Source of the DNA: Aquibacillus koreensis
Lineage (GTDB): Bacteria; Bacillota; Bacilli; Bacillales; Amphibacillaceae
Assembly (NCBI RefSeq): GCF_025154055.1
Contig: NZ_JAOALK010000009.1
Location: 1 to 56,231 of the forward strand
Reading direction: 5' to 3'
Length of the DNA: 56,231 nt
In this document: in pieces, positions 23,827-33,326 of the stretch
How positions within the stretch are numbered: position 1 is the stretch's first letter
Layout of the letters: each line of letters begins with the position of its first letter
Notes under the pieces: generated by a model
Databases searched by the model: none
What the model saw: only the letters and a program-made list of their open reading frames with translations
What the model was told of the DNA's origin: nothing
Translations under genes and position numbers: made by a program

Positions 23827-24474
23827 ATGTATATGAAAGTCAAAAGACTAATAGATATTCTTCTTTCCTTTATTGGACTTATTGTTTTATCACCTATTTT
23901 CTTAATCCTCATTATTGCTATTAAGCTTGATTCTAGAGGTCCTGTTCTGTTTAAACAAAAGCGTATTGGAATCAATAAGACACATTTCAATATATTGAAG
24001 TTTCGTACAATGAGAATAGATACGCCTAAGGACACTCCTACTCATTTGTTAGATAACCCGGATCAATACATTACTAAAATGGGTAAGTTCCTGAGGAAAA
24101 CTTCACTAGATGAACTTCCACAAATCTGGAATATCTTTGTTGGTCAGATGAGTATCATTGGTCCGAGACCAGCGCTTTGGAACCAGTATGATCTAATCAC
24201 TGAACGAGATAAATATGGTGCCAATAATGTGCCACCAGGGCTGACTGGGTGGGCTCAAATAAATGGTCGAGATGAACTTCCTATTGAAATAAAGGCAAAG
24301 TTGGATGGAGAGTACATTAAGAGAATTAGTCTTTGGATGGATGTAAAATGCTTCTTTGGGACAATCGTAAGTGTTGTTAAAAGCGACGGTGTTGTTGAAG
24401 GTGGGACTGGATCGAATACAATGGTGAAAAAGGAACTTGCTGCAAATAAAAAAAGTGAGAAAACAGTTAATTAA
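23827..24474 (+). CDS. Undecaprenyl-phosphate sugar phosphotransferase (priming enzyme, EpsL/WcaJ family)
   Basis: The protein is 215 aa. A short N-terminal stretch, KRLIDILLSFIGLIVLSPIF (membrane hairpin), and the bacterial sugar transferase core KQKRIGINKTHFNILKFRTM, KTSLDELPQIWNI, MSIIGPRPA and PGLTGWAQINGRD are all present. This is the minimal PglC/EpsL-like form lacking the N-terminal polytopic domain. It would put the first sugar-1-phosphate on undecaprenyl phosphate. AAGGAG lies upstream. It opens the run of glycan assembly genes; the sugar it loads is probably the product of the CapD-type dehydratase branch, but this is not shown. Confidence 0.93.
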   Translation: MYMKVKRLIDILLSFIGLIVLSPIFLILIIAIKLDSRGPVLFKQKRIGINKTHFNILKFRTMRIDTPKDTPTHLLDNPDQYITKMGKFLRKTSLDELPQIWNIFVGQMSIIGPRPALWNQYDLITERDKYGANNVPPGLTGWAQINGRDELPIEIKAKLDGEYIKRISLWMDVKCFFGTIVSVVKSDGVVEGGTGSNTMVKKELAANKKSEKTVN

Positions 24475-24488
24475 ATAGGAGTGGAGAA

Positions 24489-25382
24489 ATGCTATTAATT
24501 ACAGGGATTACAGGACACACAGGAAAGTACTTTTTGAGAGAACTCATAACTAATAAATACGAAGGTCAAATACGCTGTATTGTTAGAAAGACATCAGATA
24601 CTACATTATTAGATAATAGCGGATTAAACTTTGAAAAAGTAGTTGGAGATTTGGAAGACGAGGAGTTTGTTCAGAAAGCTATGAGGGGTGTTGATACTGT
24701 TATGCACATATCAGGAATTTTGCAAACCCCAAATGTTATTAGAGCAGCCGTAAAGGCTAATGTGGAAAGAGGTATATTTGTTCACACCACTGGAATTTAT
24801 TCTAAGTTTAAATCTGCTTCAGATGAATATAAAAAAATCGAACATGAATTGGACAAGTTAATAAATCAGGAACAAGTAAATATTAAGATAACCATTTTAA
24901 GGCCTACAATGATATATGGAGATTTGTGTGACTTAAACATGAGTAAGTTTATAAAAATGGTAGATACCTTAAGGTTATTTCCAGTAATAAATCATGGAAG
25001 TTGCCTAATCCAACCAGTAAATGCAAGGGACCTAGGAAAGGCATACTTTCAGGTTTTGGGTATGAAAAAAGAACAATCTAAACATGAATATGTTTTATCA
25101 GGAAAGAAACCTATCTCAATGATAAATGCATTTAGGTTGATAAGTGATAACCTCGGAAAAAAAACAATTTTTGTAAGTTTCCCTTTAGGGATTGGTGTGT
25201 TAATCGCTAGGACGTTGAAGTTATGTACTTTAGGTAAAGTTGACTATATTGAAAGAGTTCAAAGAATGGGTGAAGATAGAAGTTTCCCTCATAAGGATGC
25301 TATTACGGATTTCGGTTATAATCCAATGACATTTGAAGAAGGTATAAAAATTGAGGTAGACCAGTATTTGAATATAAAATAA
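24489..25382 (+). CDS. NAD(P)-dependent atypical SDR / sugar reductase-epimerase
   Basis: The protein is 297 aa. It begins MLLITGITGHTGKYFL, a TGxTGxxG Rossmann motif of atypical (NmrA/epimerase-like) SDRs, followed by VVGDLED and ILRPTMIYGD. A clear YxxxK catalytic pair is not seen (EYKKIEHE lacks the Lys), so the chemistry is unsure. It is placed directly after the priming transferase with 14 bases between, and before the next epimerase. It probably modifies a nucleotide sugar or lipid-linked sugar of the repeat unit. Codons are notably AT-rich from here to about 33.2 kb. Confidence 0.75.
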   Translation: MLLITGITGHTGKYFLRELITNKYEGQIRCIVRKTSDTTLLDNSGLNFEKVVGDLEDEEFVQKAMRGVDTVMHISGILQTPNVIRAAVKANVERGIFVHTTGIYSKFKSASDEYKKIEHELDKLINQEQVNIKITILRPTMIYGDLCDLNMSKFIKMVDTLRLFPVINHGSCLIQPVNARDLGKAYFQVLGMKKEQSKHEYVLSGKKPISMINAFRLISDNLGKKTIFVSFPLGIGVLIARTLKLCTLGKVDYIERVQRMGEDRSFPHKDAITDFGYNPMTFEEGIKIEVDQYLNIK

Positions 25383-25406
25383 CACTCGAGGAAGGAAGCT
25401 ATAGAT

Positions 25407-26567
25407 ATGGAAAAAGTACTTGTAACAGGTGGAGCAGGGTTTATAGGAAATGCGGTTGTTGAACAATTAAGAAATAGGTATGAAGTAATTGTGTTGGATA
25501 ATTTTTCTGAACAAATTCATGGAGAAGATTATAAGAAATCATACTTGTATCAAAGAATAAAGGATAAGTGCAAGGTAATAAAAGGTGATATTTGTAATTA
25601 TGATGATTTAAGTTCAGCTTTGGAAGGTGTAGATTATATAATTCACCTTGCTGCAGAGACAGGAACGGGACAATCTATGTATGAAATTAATCGGTATACC
25701 GATGTAAATATAAAAGGTACATCAAATTTATTAGAAGCTATTATGAAAAATAAATTACCGATAAAGAAAATAATACTTTCGTCATCTCGTTCTGTATATG
25801 GAGAGGGTATGTATTCATGTGAAAAGCATGGTATAGTAGTTCCAAATTCAAGAGAAGTAGACGATATGAAAAAGGGTGATTTTGAAACCAAGTGTCCTAC
25901 ATGTGGTGGGGTAGTTGAATTAAGGGAAACTACAGAAGAAAGTCTTTTAACACCTATCTCTTACTATGCATATACAAAGCTTGCGCAAGAAAAAATGCTT
26001 GAGGTAATGTGTCCGACTATGAACATACCATATACAGTATTTAGATATCAGAATGTTTATGGCGCAGGTCAATCTTTAAATAATCCATACACTGGTATAC
26101 TTTCAATATTCTCTAAATTACTACTTAAAGATAAAGATTTGAATATTTTTGAAGATGGAAAAGAAAGTAGAGACTTTATTCATGTAAAAGATGTTGCGAA
26201 AGCAACTTGTAGCGCGCTTGAAAACACTTCAACTAATTATCAGTATATTAATTTAGGTAGTGGAGTAAATATTTCGGTCAAACAAGTAGCAGAAACTTTG
26301 AAAAAATTATATGGATCCAATTCAAAAATAGAAATTTCCGGAGATTTTAGGAAAGGTGATATCAGGCACAATATTGCAGACATAAAAAAAGCAACAAACT
26401 TATTAGGATTTGAACCTATTTACACATTTGAGAAAGGCATGGAAGAATTTACAGCATGGGTAAAAAAACAATATGAAGAAAAAAGTATAGAAACAACAGA
26501 CGATCTTTTTGAACGTTCGTTAAATGAGATGAAAGAAACGGGTATTCTAGTTATGGGGAAGGAATGA
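25407..26567 (+). CDS. NAD-dependent sugar epimerase with zinc-ribbon-like insert
   Basis: The protein is 386 aa. An extended SDR with VTGGAGFIGNAVVEQL, the Ser region LSSSRSVYGE and YYAYTKLAQ (YxxxK). After the Ser strand there is an insertion with Cys residues (SCEKH and CPTCGG), seen in dTDP-L-rhamnose 4-epimerase-like enzymes. Since RmlABCD are encoded downstream, conversion of dTDP-rhamnose to dTDP-6-deoxy-L-talose is a reasonable guess. Other 4-epimerases are possible. The C-terminal extension after KGMEEFTAWV is about 30 residues longer than usual. Confidence 0.8.
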   Translation: MEKVLVTGGAGFIGNAVVEQLRNRYEVIVLDNFSEQIHGEDYKKSYLYQRIKDKCKVIKGDICNYDDLSSALEGVDYIIHLAAETGTGQSMYEINRYTDVNIKGTSNLLEAIMKNKLPIKKIILSSSRSVYGEGMYSCEKHGIVVPNSREVDDMKKGDFETKCPTCGGVVELRETTEESLLTPISYYAYTKLAQEKMLEVMCPTMNIPYTVFRYQNVYGAGQSLNNPYTGILSIFSKLLLKDKDLNIFEDGKESRDFIHVKDVAKATCSALENTSTNYQYINLGSGVNISVKQVAETLKKLYGSNSKIEISGDFRKGDIRHNIADIKKATNLLGFEPIYTFEKGMEEFTAWVKKQYEEKSIETTDDLFERSLNEMKETGILVMGKE

Positions 26568-26571
26568 TTAC

Positions 26572-27582
26572 ATGAATAGAAAAAAGGTATTGTATATCGG
26601 GACCCCCATATTTAATTACCATAAAAAGATTATTGAGGAGTATGAGTCTCAAGGATATTCAGTAGATTATTATAACGACAGGCCAAGTGAAAGTTCATTT
26701 GTTAAGGGTGCTATTAAGGTGAAAAAAAACTTAATGGATTCTCTTATTAAAAAGTATTTCAATAAGATTATGTCTGAAACAAGCGGGAGAACCTACGACT
26801 TAGTATTCATAGTAAATTGTAAAGTGTTTACTCCAGAAATGCTAAAACAATTGAGGAAGACTCAAAAGTCAGCAAGGTTTGTTTTATATATGTGGGATTC
26901 TTTAACACTTTACCCTAGTAGTAAAGAACTGATTTCGATTTTTGATAAAGCTTATTCGTTTGACTCAGATGACTGTAATGAAATAGAGGGTTTGAGTTTT
27001 TTACCCTTGTTTTATAGTAAAGATTTTGAAAAACTTGGCCAAGAGGACGTAAAAGAGTATGAATTTGATATCGTAAGTGTTTGTACAGCTCATCCTAATA
27101 GATACAAAACAATGCATAATTTATTCCCTATCTTAGAGGCAAAAGGCATTAATGTATTTTCATATATGTTCTTAAATAAACTTCAGTTTTTATATAACAA
27201 GGTGTTTGTGAAAGAATTTAAAAATGCTAAGAAAAGTGAATTTAAGTTTAAGCCCTTATCTGAAAAAGAAAATTTAGCAGTACTTAGAAAGTCTAATGTG
27301 GTTTTTGATATGCAACATAATAAACAAAGTGGATTAACTATGCGAACTATAGAAACTTTTGGAGCTAAAAGAAAGATGATTACTTCTAATGGTAATATAA
27401 AAAAATATGATTTTTATAATTCAAACAACATATTTGTTTTAGAAAATCAAAATCCAGACGAAATAATTGAATTCTTAGAAAATAGTTATGAACCTATAAA
27501 TAGCGAAATCTATGAAAAATATAGTCTAAGCCACTGGTTAAAAACAATTATCAATGAAGAAGAAAATAATTATTTGAGATAA
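26572..27582 (+). CDS. Glycosyltransferase-like protein (CgeB-like)
   Basis: The protein is 336 aa. The N-terminus KVLYIGTPIFNYHKKIIEEY, a central FVLYMWDSL and DIVSVCTAHPNRY, and a C-terminal FDMQHNKQSGLTMRTIETFG look like a GT-B-type transferase of the CgeB / capsular biosynthesis type. There is no signal or membrane segment. It begins four bases after the epimerase stop. Donor and acceptor are unknown. A 180-base gap with no gene follows it. Confidence 0.65.
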   Translation: MNRKKVLYIGTPIFNYHKKIIEEYESQGYSVDYYNDRPSESSFVKGAIKVKKNLMDSLIKKYFNKIMSETSGRTYDLVFIVNCKVFTPEMLKQLRKTQKSARFVLYMWDSLTLYPSSKELISIFDKAYSFDSDDCNEIEGLSFLPLFYSKDFEKLGQEDVKEYEFDIVSVCTAHPNRYKTMHNLFPILEAKGINVFSYMFLNKLQFLYNKVFVKEFKNAKKSEFKFKPLSEKENLAVLRKSNVVFDMQHNKQSGLTMRTIETFGAKRKMITSNGNIKKYDFYNSNNIFVLENQNPDEIIEFLENSYEPINSEIYEKYSLSHWLKTIINEEENNYLR

Positions 27583-27764
27583 GCTGTTTATTAATAATAG
27601 AGTACCAAATAATAAAAAAATTTTTCTATACACCTTTCTAATTAGCTGTTTATCCACCAGGCAAGAGGGTGTTATAAATTAAAGTTTTTAGTGTCTATAA
27701 AAAAACACCTATATATAAAATATTAAGTGTAAACGGTGGTAGACTTAGGGAGGTGTGATATATA

Positions 27765-28859
27765 TTGAAAACAATAGTTATATCAGGAATAAACTTATTT
27801 GAGGGTGGCCCTTTATCAGTTTATAAAGACTGCTTAAATAGCATTATTGAAAATAGATTAAATGAAAAAAATAATATTATTGCTTTTGTACACAAAAAAG
27901 AGCTTTTTAAAGAGTACACTGATAAGATCACACTTATTGAATTACCAAAATCAAGGGAAAATTATCTCTATAGAATTTGGTATGAATATATATATTTTTA
28001 TCTCTATTCAAGGCATAAAAATATTGATGTTTGGTTATCATTACATGATATAACACCAAATGTAAAAGCTAAAAAGCGATATGTGTATTGCCACAATGCA
28101 TCCCCTTTTTATAAAATGACAAAAACAGAGACTAGGTTTGCTCCAAGGTTGAAGTTATTTAATTTGTTTTATAAATATCTTTATAAGATAAATATAAGAA
28201 AAAATGATTATGTCATTGTTCAACAGGATTGGATAAAAAAAAGGTTTATGCAGGCATTTAATATTGAAAACATTATTGTAGCACATCCAGATACAAGTTC
28301 TATTAAGGATAATGGAAGGCCAATAAATTACAATAATGAAGTTAATAGTAACTTATTCTTTTATCCCTCCGTTCCTAGAGTATTTAAAAATTTTGAAGTT
28401 ATCTGTGAGGCTGCACAAATACTAAATAAAAAAGGTATTTCTAACTATAAAATTGTTTTAACATTGGATGGGACAGAAAATTCTTATTCTAAATATCTTA
28501 TAAACAAATACAAAGAGGTTGAAAATGTTAAATTTGTGGGACTGTTGAAAAGGGAAAATGTTTATAATTACTATGCAAAATCAGATTGCTTAATTTTTCC
28601 TTCTAAACTGGAATCATGGGGGTTACCGATAACTGAATATAAGAATTTCGGAAAACCCATTATCTTAGCCAATACAGAATATGCTAAAGAAACTCTAGGA
28701 ACATATGATAAGGTAAGGTTTTTTGACCCTAATAGTTCAGAAGATCTAGCAAGGATACTTGAAGAGTACATTGATAAAAGGGTTGAATGGGATTCAATTC
28801 AGTTGAAAATGAATCCAGATACAAGTTCATGGAGTGAACTATTAAATATTATTCTTTGA
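27765..28859 (+). CDS. Glycosyltransferase (GT4-like)
   Basis: The protein is 364 aa with a TTG start and GGGAGGTG upstream. It has GT-B features: FEGGPLSVYKDCLNSI near the N-terminus (the GG loop), VYCHNASPFYKM, YPSVPRVFKNFEVICEAA and the donor-binding FPSKLESWGLPITEYKNFGKP with the E-x7-E pattern. It probably transfers one sugar of the repeat unit on the cytoplasmic face. Strongly AT-rich, like its neighbours. Specific donor unknown. Confidence 0.85.
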   Translation: MKTIVISGINLFEGGPLSVYKDCLNSIIENRLNEKNNIIAFVHKKELFKEYTDKITLIELPKSRENYLYRIWYEYIYFYLYSRHKNIDVWLSLHDITPNVKAKKRYVYCHNASPFYKMTKTETRFAPRLKLFNLFYKYLYKINIRKNDYVIVQQDWIKKRFMQAFNIENIIVAHPDTSSIKDNGRPINYNNEVNSNLFFYPSVPRVFKNFEVICEAAQILNKKGISNYKIVLTLDGTENSYSKYLINKYKEVENVKFVGLLKRENVYNYYAKSDCLIFPSKLESWGLPITEYKNFGKPIILANTEYAKETLGTYDKVRFFDPNSSEDLARILEEYIDKRVEWDSIQLKMNPDTSSWSELLNIIL

Positions 28860-28986
28860 TTATTATTAGTACTAAAGTTATTTTTTTCTCTGATTTTAAA
28901 CGAAGAATAAAGGTATAATTAATAGTTTTCTAACTAATATTTACAAACTAATTATTTTCAAAAATCTTAAAAGGAAAAGGATTTAT

Positions 28987-30324
28987 ATGGTGATAAGGAG
29001 CAATACCCTAATTAACTATGCTTTTTATTCTTTAGTGTTTTTATGTTTTTTAATTATTTATACAGTTGATGGTATTAACTCGGACTTTAAAGTTTTATTT
29101 ACTAACTTATTAATTGGGCTGGTTAGTTTATTCTTCATGTTTAATGGCGATAGATATAACTTTAGTTTAAATAAAATGTTTATGCTTTTTTCATTTTTCT
29201 TTTTTGCAATTGCACCAGCTCTTCAATATCAATATGGTGTCGTTTTATGGTCAGGTCCTAGTTTTAGCGATGAAGATTATTATTATTTAAATGTTGTAAT
29301 CTTATGTATCCTTTTCATTTATCAGGGGTTGTATCATTTATTTAGGAAGTTACAGGCAAGTAAGTTTGAAACTACGGTAGTAAAGATACTCAACGAGAAA
29401 AGGAAACTAATAGGAAACAGGCTCCTTATTTTGTCATTAATTTCTTTAGTAATAACTCTATACTTTTATAACTTTAATTTAACAAATTTGTTGTTTAGGG
29501 CTGGAGATACTGGGAGAGTTGCTGTTAACCAAACGATTTCTTTAATTTTTGCAAACTTTTTACTACCTATACCTGTAATTTGTTTGGTTTTCTTTAAAAA
29601 ATACGAACTTAATAATAGACTGTTAGAATTTTCATTGTTAGCAATAGTATTAATATCCAATTTTCCTACTTCAAAGGCAAGGTTTTATATTGCAGCTATG
29701 TACATCCCTTTGTTAATTCTATATTTTAAGCAATTAAACAAAAAATATATGTTGCTTAATAAAATCTTAATATTTGGCTTTCTGATTGTTTTTCCATTTT
29801 TAGACCAGGCAAGAAAATATAACAATTTTAGTGATTTTAAATTTTCCCTTGACTTTCATATGTTTTTACAAGGTCACTTTGATTCATTTCAAATGTTTAT
29901 GAGAGCTATTGATTCCAATATTATAACCTATGGTCAGCAGCTATTAACAGCAATCTTTTTCTTTGTACCTCGGGCAATATGGCCTGAAAAATCAATAGGT
30001 AGTGGCTATTTAGTTTCCCATAATGTTGGTCTTTCTTTTGATAATATATCTATGAATTACTTCGGTGAAGGTTACGTGAACTTTGGATATTTGGGCATTT
30101 TGATTTTTACATTAATACTAGCTTTTGTAACTGCAAAGTTAGATAAAATGTATTGGCTAAAGTTGGAAAAAAATAGTTCATTATCAGTTTTTTATCTGTT
30201 TTTATTAGGTTTATTATTTTTTATATTAAGGGGAGATCTTTTAAGTTCATTTGCATATACAATGGGAATTTGTGCAAGTGTTTTCTTTGTACACACCATA
30301 GCACTTAAAAAAAGTAAGGAATAA
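28987..30324 (+). CDS. Wzy-like O-antigen/exopolysaccharide polymerase
   Basis: The protein is 445 aa with roughly 11-12 hydrophobic helices and a large loop in the C-terminal half (about 290-360), including FFVPRAIWPEKSIGSGYLVS and NYFGEGYVNFGYLGIL. That layout, together with the flippase and priming transferase in the same operon, identifies it as the polymerase of a Wzx/Wzy system. Its sequence is poorly conserved by nature, so the call rests on topology, the PRxxWPxKP-like motif and context. Confidence 0.8.
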   Translation: MVIRSNTLINYAFYSLVFLCFLIIYTVDGINSDFKVLFTNLLIGLVSLFFMFNGDRYNFSLNKMFMLFSFFFFAIAPALQYQYGVVLWSGPSFSDEDYYYLNVVILCILFIYQGLYHLFRKLQASKFETTVVKILNEKRKLIGNRLLILSLISLVITLYFYNFNLTNLLFRAGDTGRVAVNQTISLIFANFLLPIPVICLVFFKKYELNNRLLEFSLLAIVLISNFPTSKARFYIAAMYIPLLILYFKQLNKKYMLLNKILIFGFLIVFPFLDQARKYNNFSDFKFSLDFHMFLQGHFDSFQMFMRAIDSNIITYGQQLLTAIFFFVPRAIWPEKSIGSGYLVSHNVGLSFDNISMNYFGEGYVNFGYLGILIFTLILAFVTAKLDKMYWLKLEKNSSLSVFYLFLLGLLFFILRGDLLSSFAYTMGICASVFFVHTIALKKSKE

Positions 30325-30347
30325 ATTATTGGAGGGAGGGCTAATTT

Positions 30348-31562
30348 TTGAAGATTGTACACATTCAGCAATATTTCAACGAGAAGATGGGTTACCAAGA
30401 GAACATTTTTCCATATTATCAAAAAAAGTTAGGTCATGATGTTGTTTTAATTACTTCCACAAGATCCAATGGTTTTAATAATGATCCTCGAGTTAAAAAA
30501 GAGGGTGAATTTATTGAAAATGGGTTTAAAGTAAAAAGAATAAATATTTTTAACGAATTTAAAGATAGATTTGTTGTTTTTAAAAAATTATATGAATATT
30601 TAGAAGCAGAGAAGCCTGATTATATATACCATCATGGAGTAAATTCTCCATCACTTAGAACTGCTAGTATTTACAAAAAAAATAATCCAAATGTTTTTTT
30701 AGCAGTAGATAATCATTCAGATTTAAATATAGCAGCACGAAATAAACTGTGGAAGGTCTTCTATTATAATTTATTATGGAAAAATATTATAGCTAAATAT
30801 GATAAGTACATTGATTTGTATTTTGGGGTAACTCCAGCAAGATGTGTATTTTTAGAAGAAGAATTAGGTATTAACAGAGAAAAAATTAGACTCTTACCAA
30901 TTGGAGCTGATGTAGATAATGTTAAGGCCAGTATTTCTAAAAAAGAATTTCTTGAAAAATATAATATTGATAGAAATTGTCTGCTAATAACACATGGTGG
31001 GAAGATTACTCCTGAAAAACAAAATGATAGAATTATCGAAGCTTTTTTGAGACTAAAGGATAGAAATGTAAGGCTAATAATTTTCGGCCTCATTAAAGAT
31101 AAAAGGGTACAAGAGTTAATAAAAAATGATGACAGAATAATATTTTTAGGGTGGTTAAATAGAGAGGATACCTTAACTGTTTTGAAATACAGTGATGTCG
31201 GAATTTGGAACACCCAACACACAACGCTACTAGAAGATTGTGTAGCTGTAGGTTTACCAATGATATTAAGGTATTATGGAAGCACTTGTCACTTGATAGA
31301 TGACACTGGCTTATTTTTATATGATGGATCAATAAGAGAGATTCAGGATAAATTACAACTAATAATAAATAACGATAATATCCTAAATCAATTCAAGGAT
31401 AAAGCTCATAACATACGTGATTTACTATCATATGAAAATATTGCTAAAGAAAGTATTAAATATTATTATTCTACCGATTATAATGATATTCATAAAAAAT
31501 TTATGTCTATTGTTTACTCTGACGAGAATTATAAGAACTTTCGAGTTATGGATAGAAGTTAA
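30348..31562 (+). CDS. Glycosyltransferase (GT4-like)
   Basis: The protein is 404 aa with a TTG start and GGAGGGAGG upstream. Features: KIVHIQQYFNEKMGYQENIF, LLPIGADVDNVK before the hinge, ITHGGKITPEKQNDRIIEAF (donor domain start) and YSDVGIWNTQHTTLLEDCVAVGLP where the E-x7-E motif usually lies. It is likely cytosolic or membrane associated. It sits between the Wzy polymerase and a larger transferase; donor unknown. Confidence 0.85.
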   Translation: MKIVHIQQYFNEKMGYQENIFPYYQKKLGHDVVLITSTRSNGFNNDPRVKKEGEFIENGFKVKRINIFNEFKDRFVVFKKLYEYLEAEKPDYIYHHGVNSPSLRTASIYKKNNPNVFLAVDNHSDLNIAARNKLWKVFYYNLLWKNIIAKYDKYIDLYFGVTPARCVFLEEELGINREKIRLLPIGADVDNVKASISKKEFLEKYNIDRNCLLITHGGKITPEKQNDRIIEAFLRLKDRNVRLIIFGLIKDKRVQELIKNDDRIIFLGWLNREDTLTVLKYSDVGIWNTQHTTLLEDCVAVGLPMILRYYGSTCHLIDDTGLFLYDGSIREIQDKLQLIINNDNILNQFKDKAHNIRDLLSYENIAKESIKYYYSTDYNDIHKKFMSIVYSDENYKNFRVMDRS

Positions 31563-31742
31563 CGATTGTGATCTTGGAAAATCAGTATAGGAACTAATAT
31601 ATCCACTTATGAAGATGATAATATTTTAATAATTCTTCAAAATTTAGAATTTAGTAAATTACTTTTAAAATAGTTGAAAAGTTTAGTTGTAAGTAGTTTA
31701 ACCAAACTGTGTTCTTAGCACGAGACTAATTTGGGGGATATA

Positions 31743-33167
31743 ATGAACGAACATTATAAAATCGAAAGATTCATAGAATTTGAACAAGAGCATCAATTGT
31801 TTGATTTAGTAATAGGTGGTATCTCTGTATGGCACCCCATTCGTTTTATGGTTTACATGGAAATATTAAAAAGTCATTCTTATTTTGAGGATATACGAAA
31901 CATTTCTCTATCTAAAAAAATATTTTTACAATTAAAGCAAATACCAGATATAATCTTCAAATATCCACATGTGTCATTTAGGAAAAAAGATGTTTTAATT
32001 TTTAACCATCATAGAAGAGTTAAAGATGGTGCATATTATACATGTCTTTATACAGATATGATTATTAATGACCTTGAGATACCTAATGTTGTGGTAGAAG
32101 AACCAATATTGGGTGAACATAGAAAGCCTATTGAAAATAAGAATATTATTTATACAGATTATATAAATTTAATTACAAAAATCAAAAGTAGGTTGTTTAG
32201 AAAGAAATATATTACAGCTGATGATAGGGTAAAAGTAGAGGAATTAATTAAAAAAATAAACAGTGAATTTGAAGTGGACTTTAAACTAGATGATTTAGGA
32301 AACAAGATTATTAATTTAATTGCAACATATAAATACATGTACTCTCATTATGAAAAGATGATAAGAAAAATTAATCCCAAAGTAATTATTGAAGTAGTAT
32401 CATACGGATTAACTAGATTTATTATTAATGATATTGCTAAAAATAAAAATATTCCTACCATAGAATTACAGCATGGAACTATGGGTCAACACCATTTAGC
32501 ATATAATTTTTCCAAGAAGATGGACTTATCAACCTTTCCAGATTATGTTTTCGTGTTCGGTCAATTTTGGAAAGAAAACACACGTTTCCCTATAAATGAG
32601 TCAAACGTTAAAGTTGTAGGTTGGCCATATTTTGAACAAAAAGTAAAAGAATCTAAAAGTAAAATAACAAAAAATGATAGAGAAGTTATTCTTTTCATTT
32701 CTCAACATACAATAGGCAAACAATTAAGCAAAGCTGCAGTTGAGGTTTCTAACAGAATTAAAGATAGTTATAAAGTTATATATAAGCTTCATCCAGCTGA
32801 ATACGCCAGTTGGAAAAAGGATTATCCATGGTTAATAGATTCTAAAGTAGAAGTTATAGATAATAATGAACACGATATGCATTACTATTTTGCTAAAGCT
32901 GATAAGCAGGTTGGCGTATACTCTACCGCTGTATTTGAAGGTTTAGGGTATGAGTTAGAAACATTTATATGGAAATTATATGGGTATCACCATATGCAGG
33001 ATTTACTTAATAAAGAGAGAGTTTGTTTAGTAGACAGTGTAGATGAATTTGTATCGCTTATAACTTCTTCAGAACGTCAAAAAAATTCTTATGATAAATC
33101 ATTTTTTTGGAAAGAAAATAGCATCAATAATATCATTCAAGAAGTAGATGAAATCATAAAAAATTGA
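31743..33167 (+). CDS. Capsule-type glycosyltransferase, candidate nonulosonic acid transferase
   Basis: The protein is 474 aa from the ATG at 31743, which has GGGGGATA upstream; a TTG 12 bases earlier overlaps this ribosome site. The C-terminal half has IELQHGTMGQHH, DYVFVFGQFWKEN, YKLHPAEYASW and YSTAVFEGLGY, a pattern found in CMP/CDP-dependent GT-B enzymes such as polysialyltransferase- and TagF-like proteins (HP and S/T-E-like residues). It lies immediately before the legionaminic acid genes, so it may transfer that sugar. The specificity is inferred from context only. Confidence 0.65.
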   Translation: MNEHYKIERFIEFEQEHQLFDLVIGGISVWHPIRFMVYMEILKSHSYFEDIRNISLSKKIFLQLKQIPDIIFKYPHVSFRKKDVLIFNHHRRVKDGAYYTCLYTDMIINDLEIPNVVVEEPILGEHRKPIENKNIIYTDYINLITKIKSRLFRKKYITADDRVKVEELIKKINSEFEVDFKLDDLGNKIINLIATYKYMYSHYEKMIRKINPKVIIEVVSYGLTRFIINDIAKNKNIPTIELQHGTMGQHHLAYNFSKKMDLSTFPDYVFVFGQFWKENTRFPINESNVKVVGWPYFEQKVKESKSKITKNDREVILFISQHTIGKQLSKAAVEVSNRIKDSYKVIYKLHPAEYASWKKDYPWLIDSKVEVIDNNEHDMHYYFAKADKQVGVYSTAVFEGLGYELETFIWKLYGYHHMQDLLNKERVCLVDSVDEFVSLITSSERQKNSYDKSFFWKENSINNIIQEVDEIIKN

Positions 33168-33326
33168 ATCGATCCCAAAATTTAAATGGGTATATTAAAC
33201 TTTATTAGCTATATCGAATAAATATTTAATAATCATTAGTAGTGATCAAATAACGGATTTAACCTTTAGATATTTACAATCTAAGTTTAATATTAAATGC
33301 TATCGAATTAATGTGGAGGGTATAAA

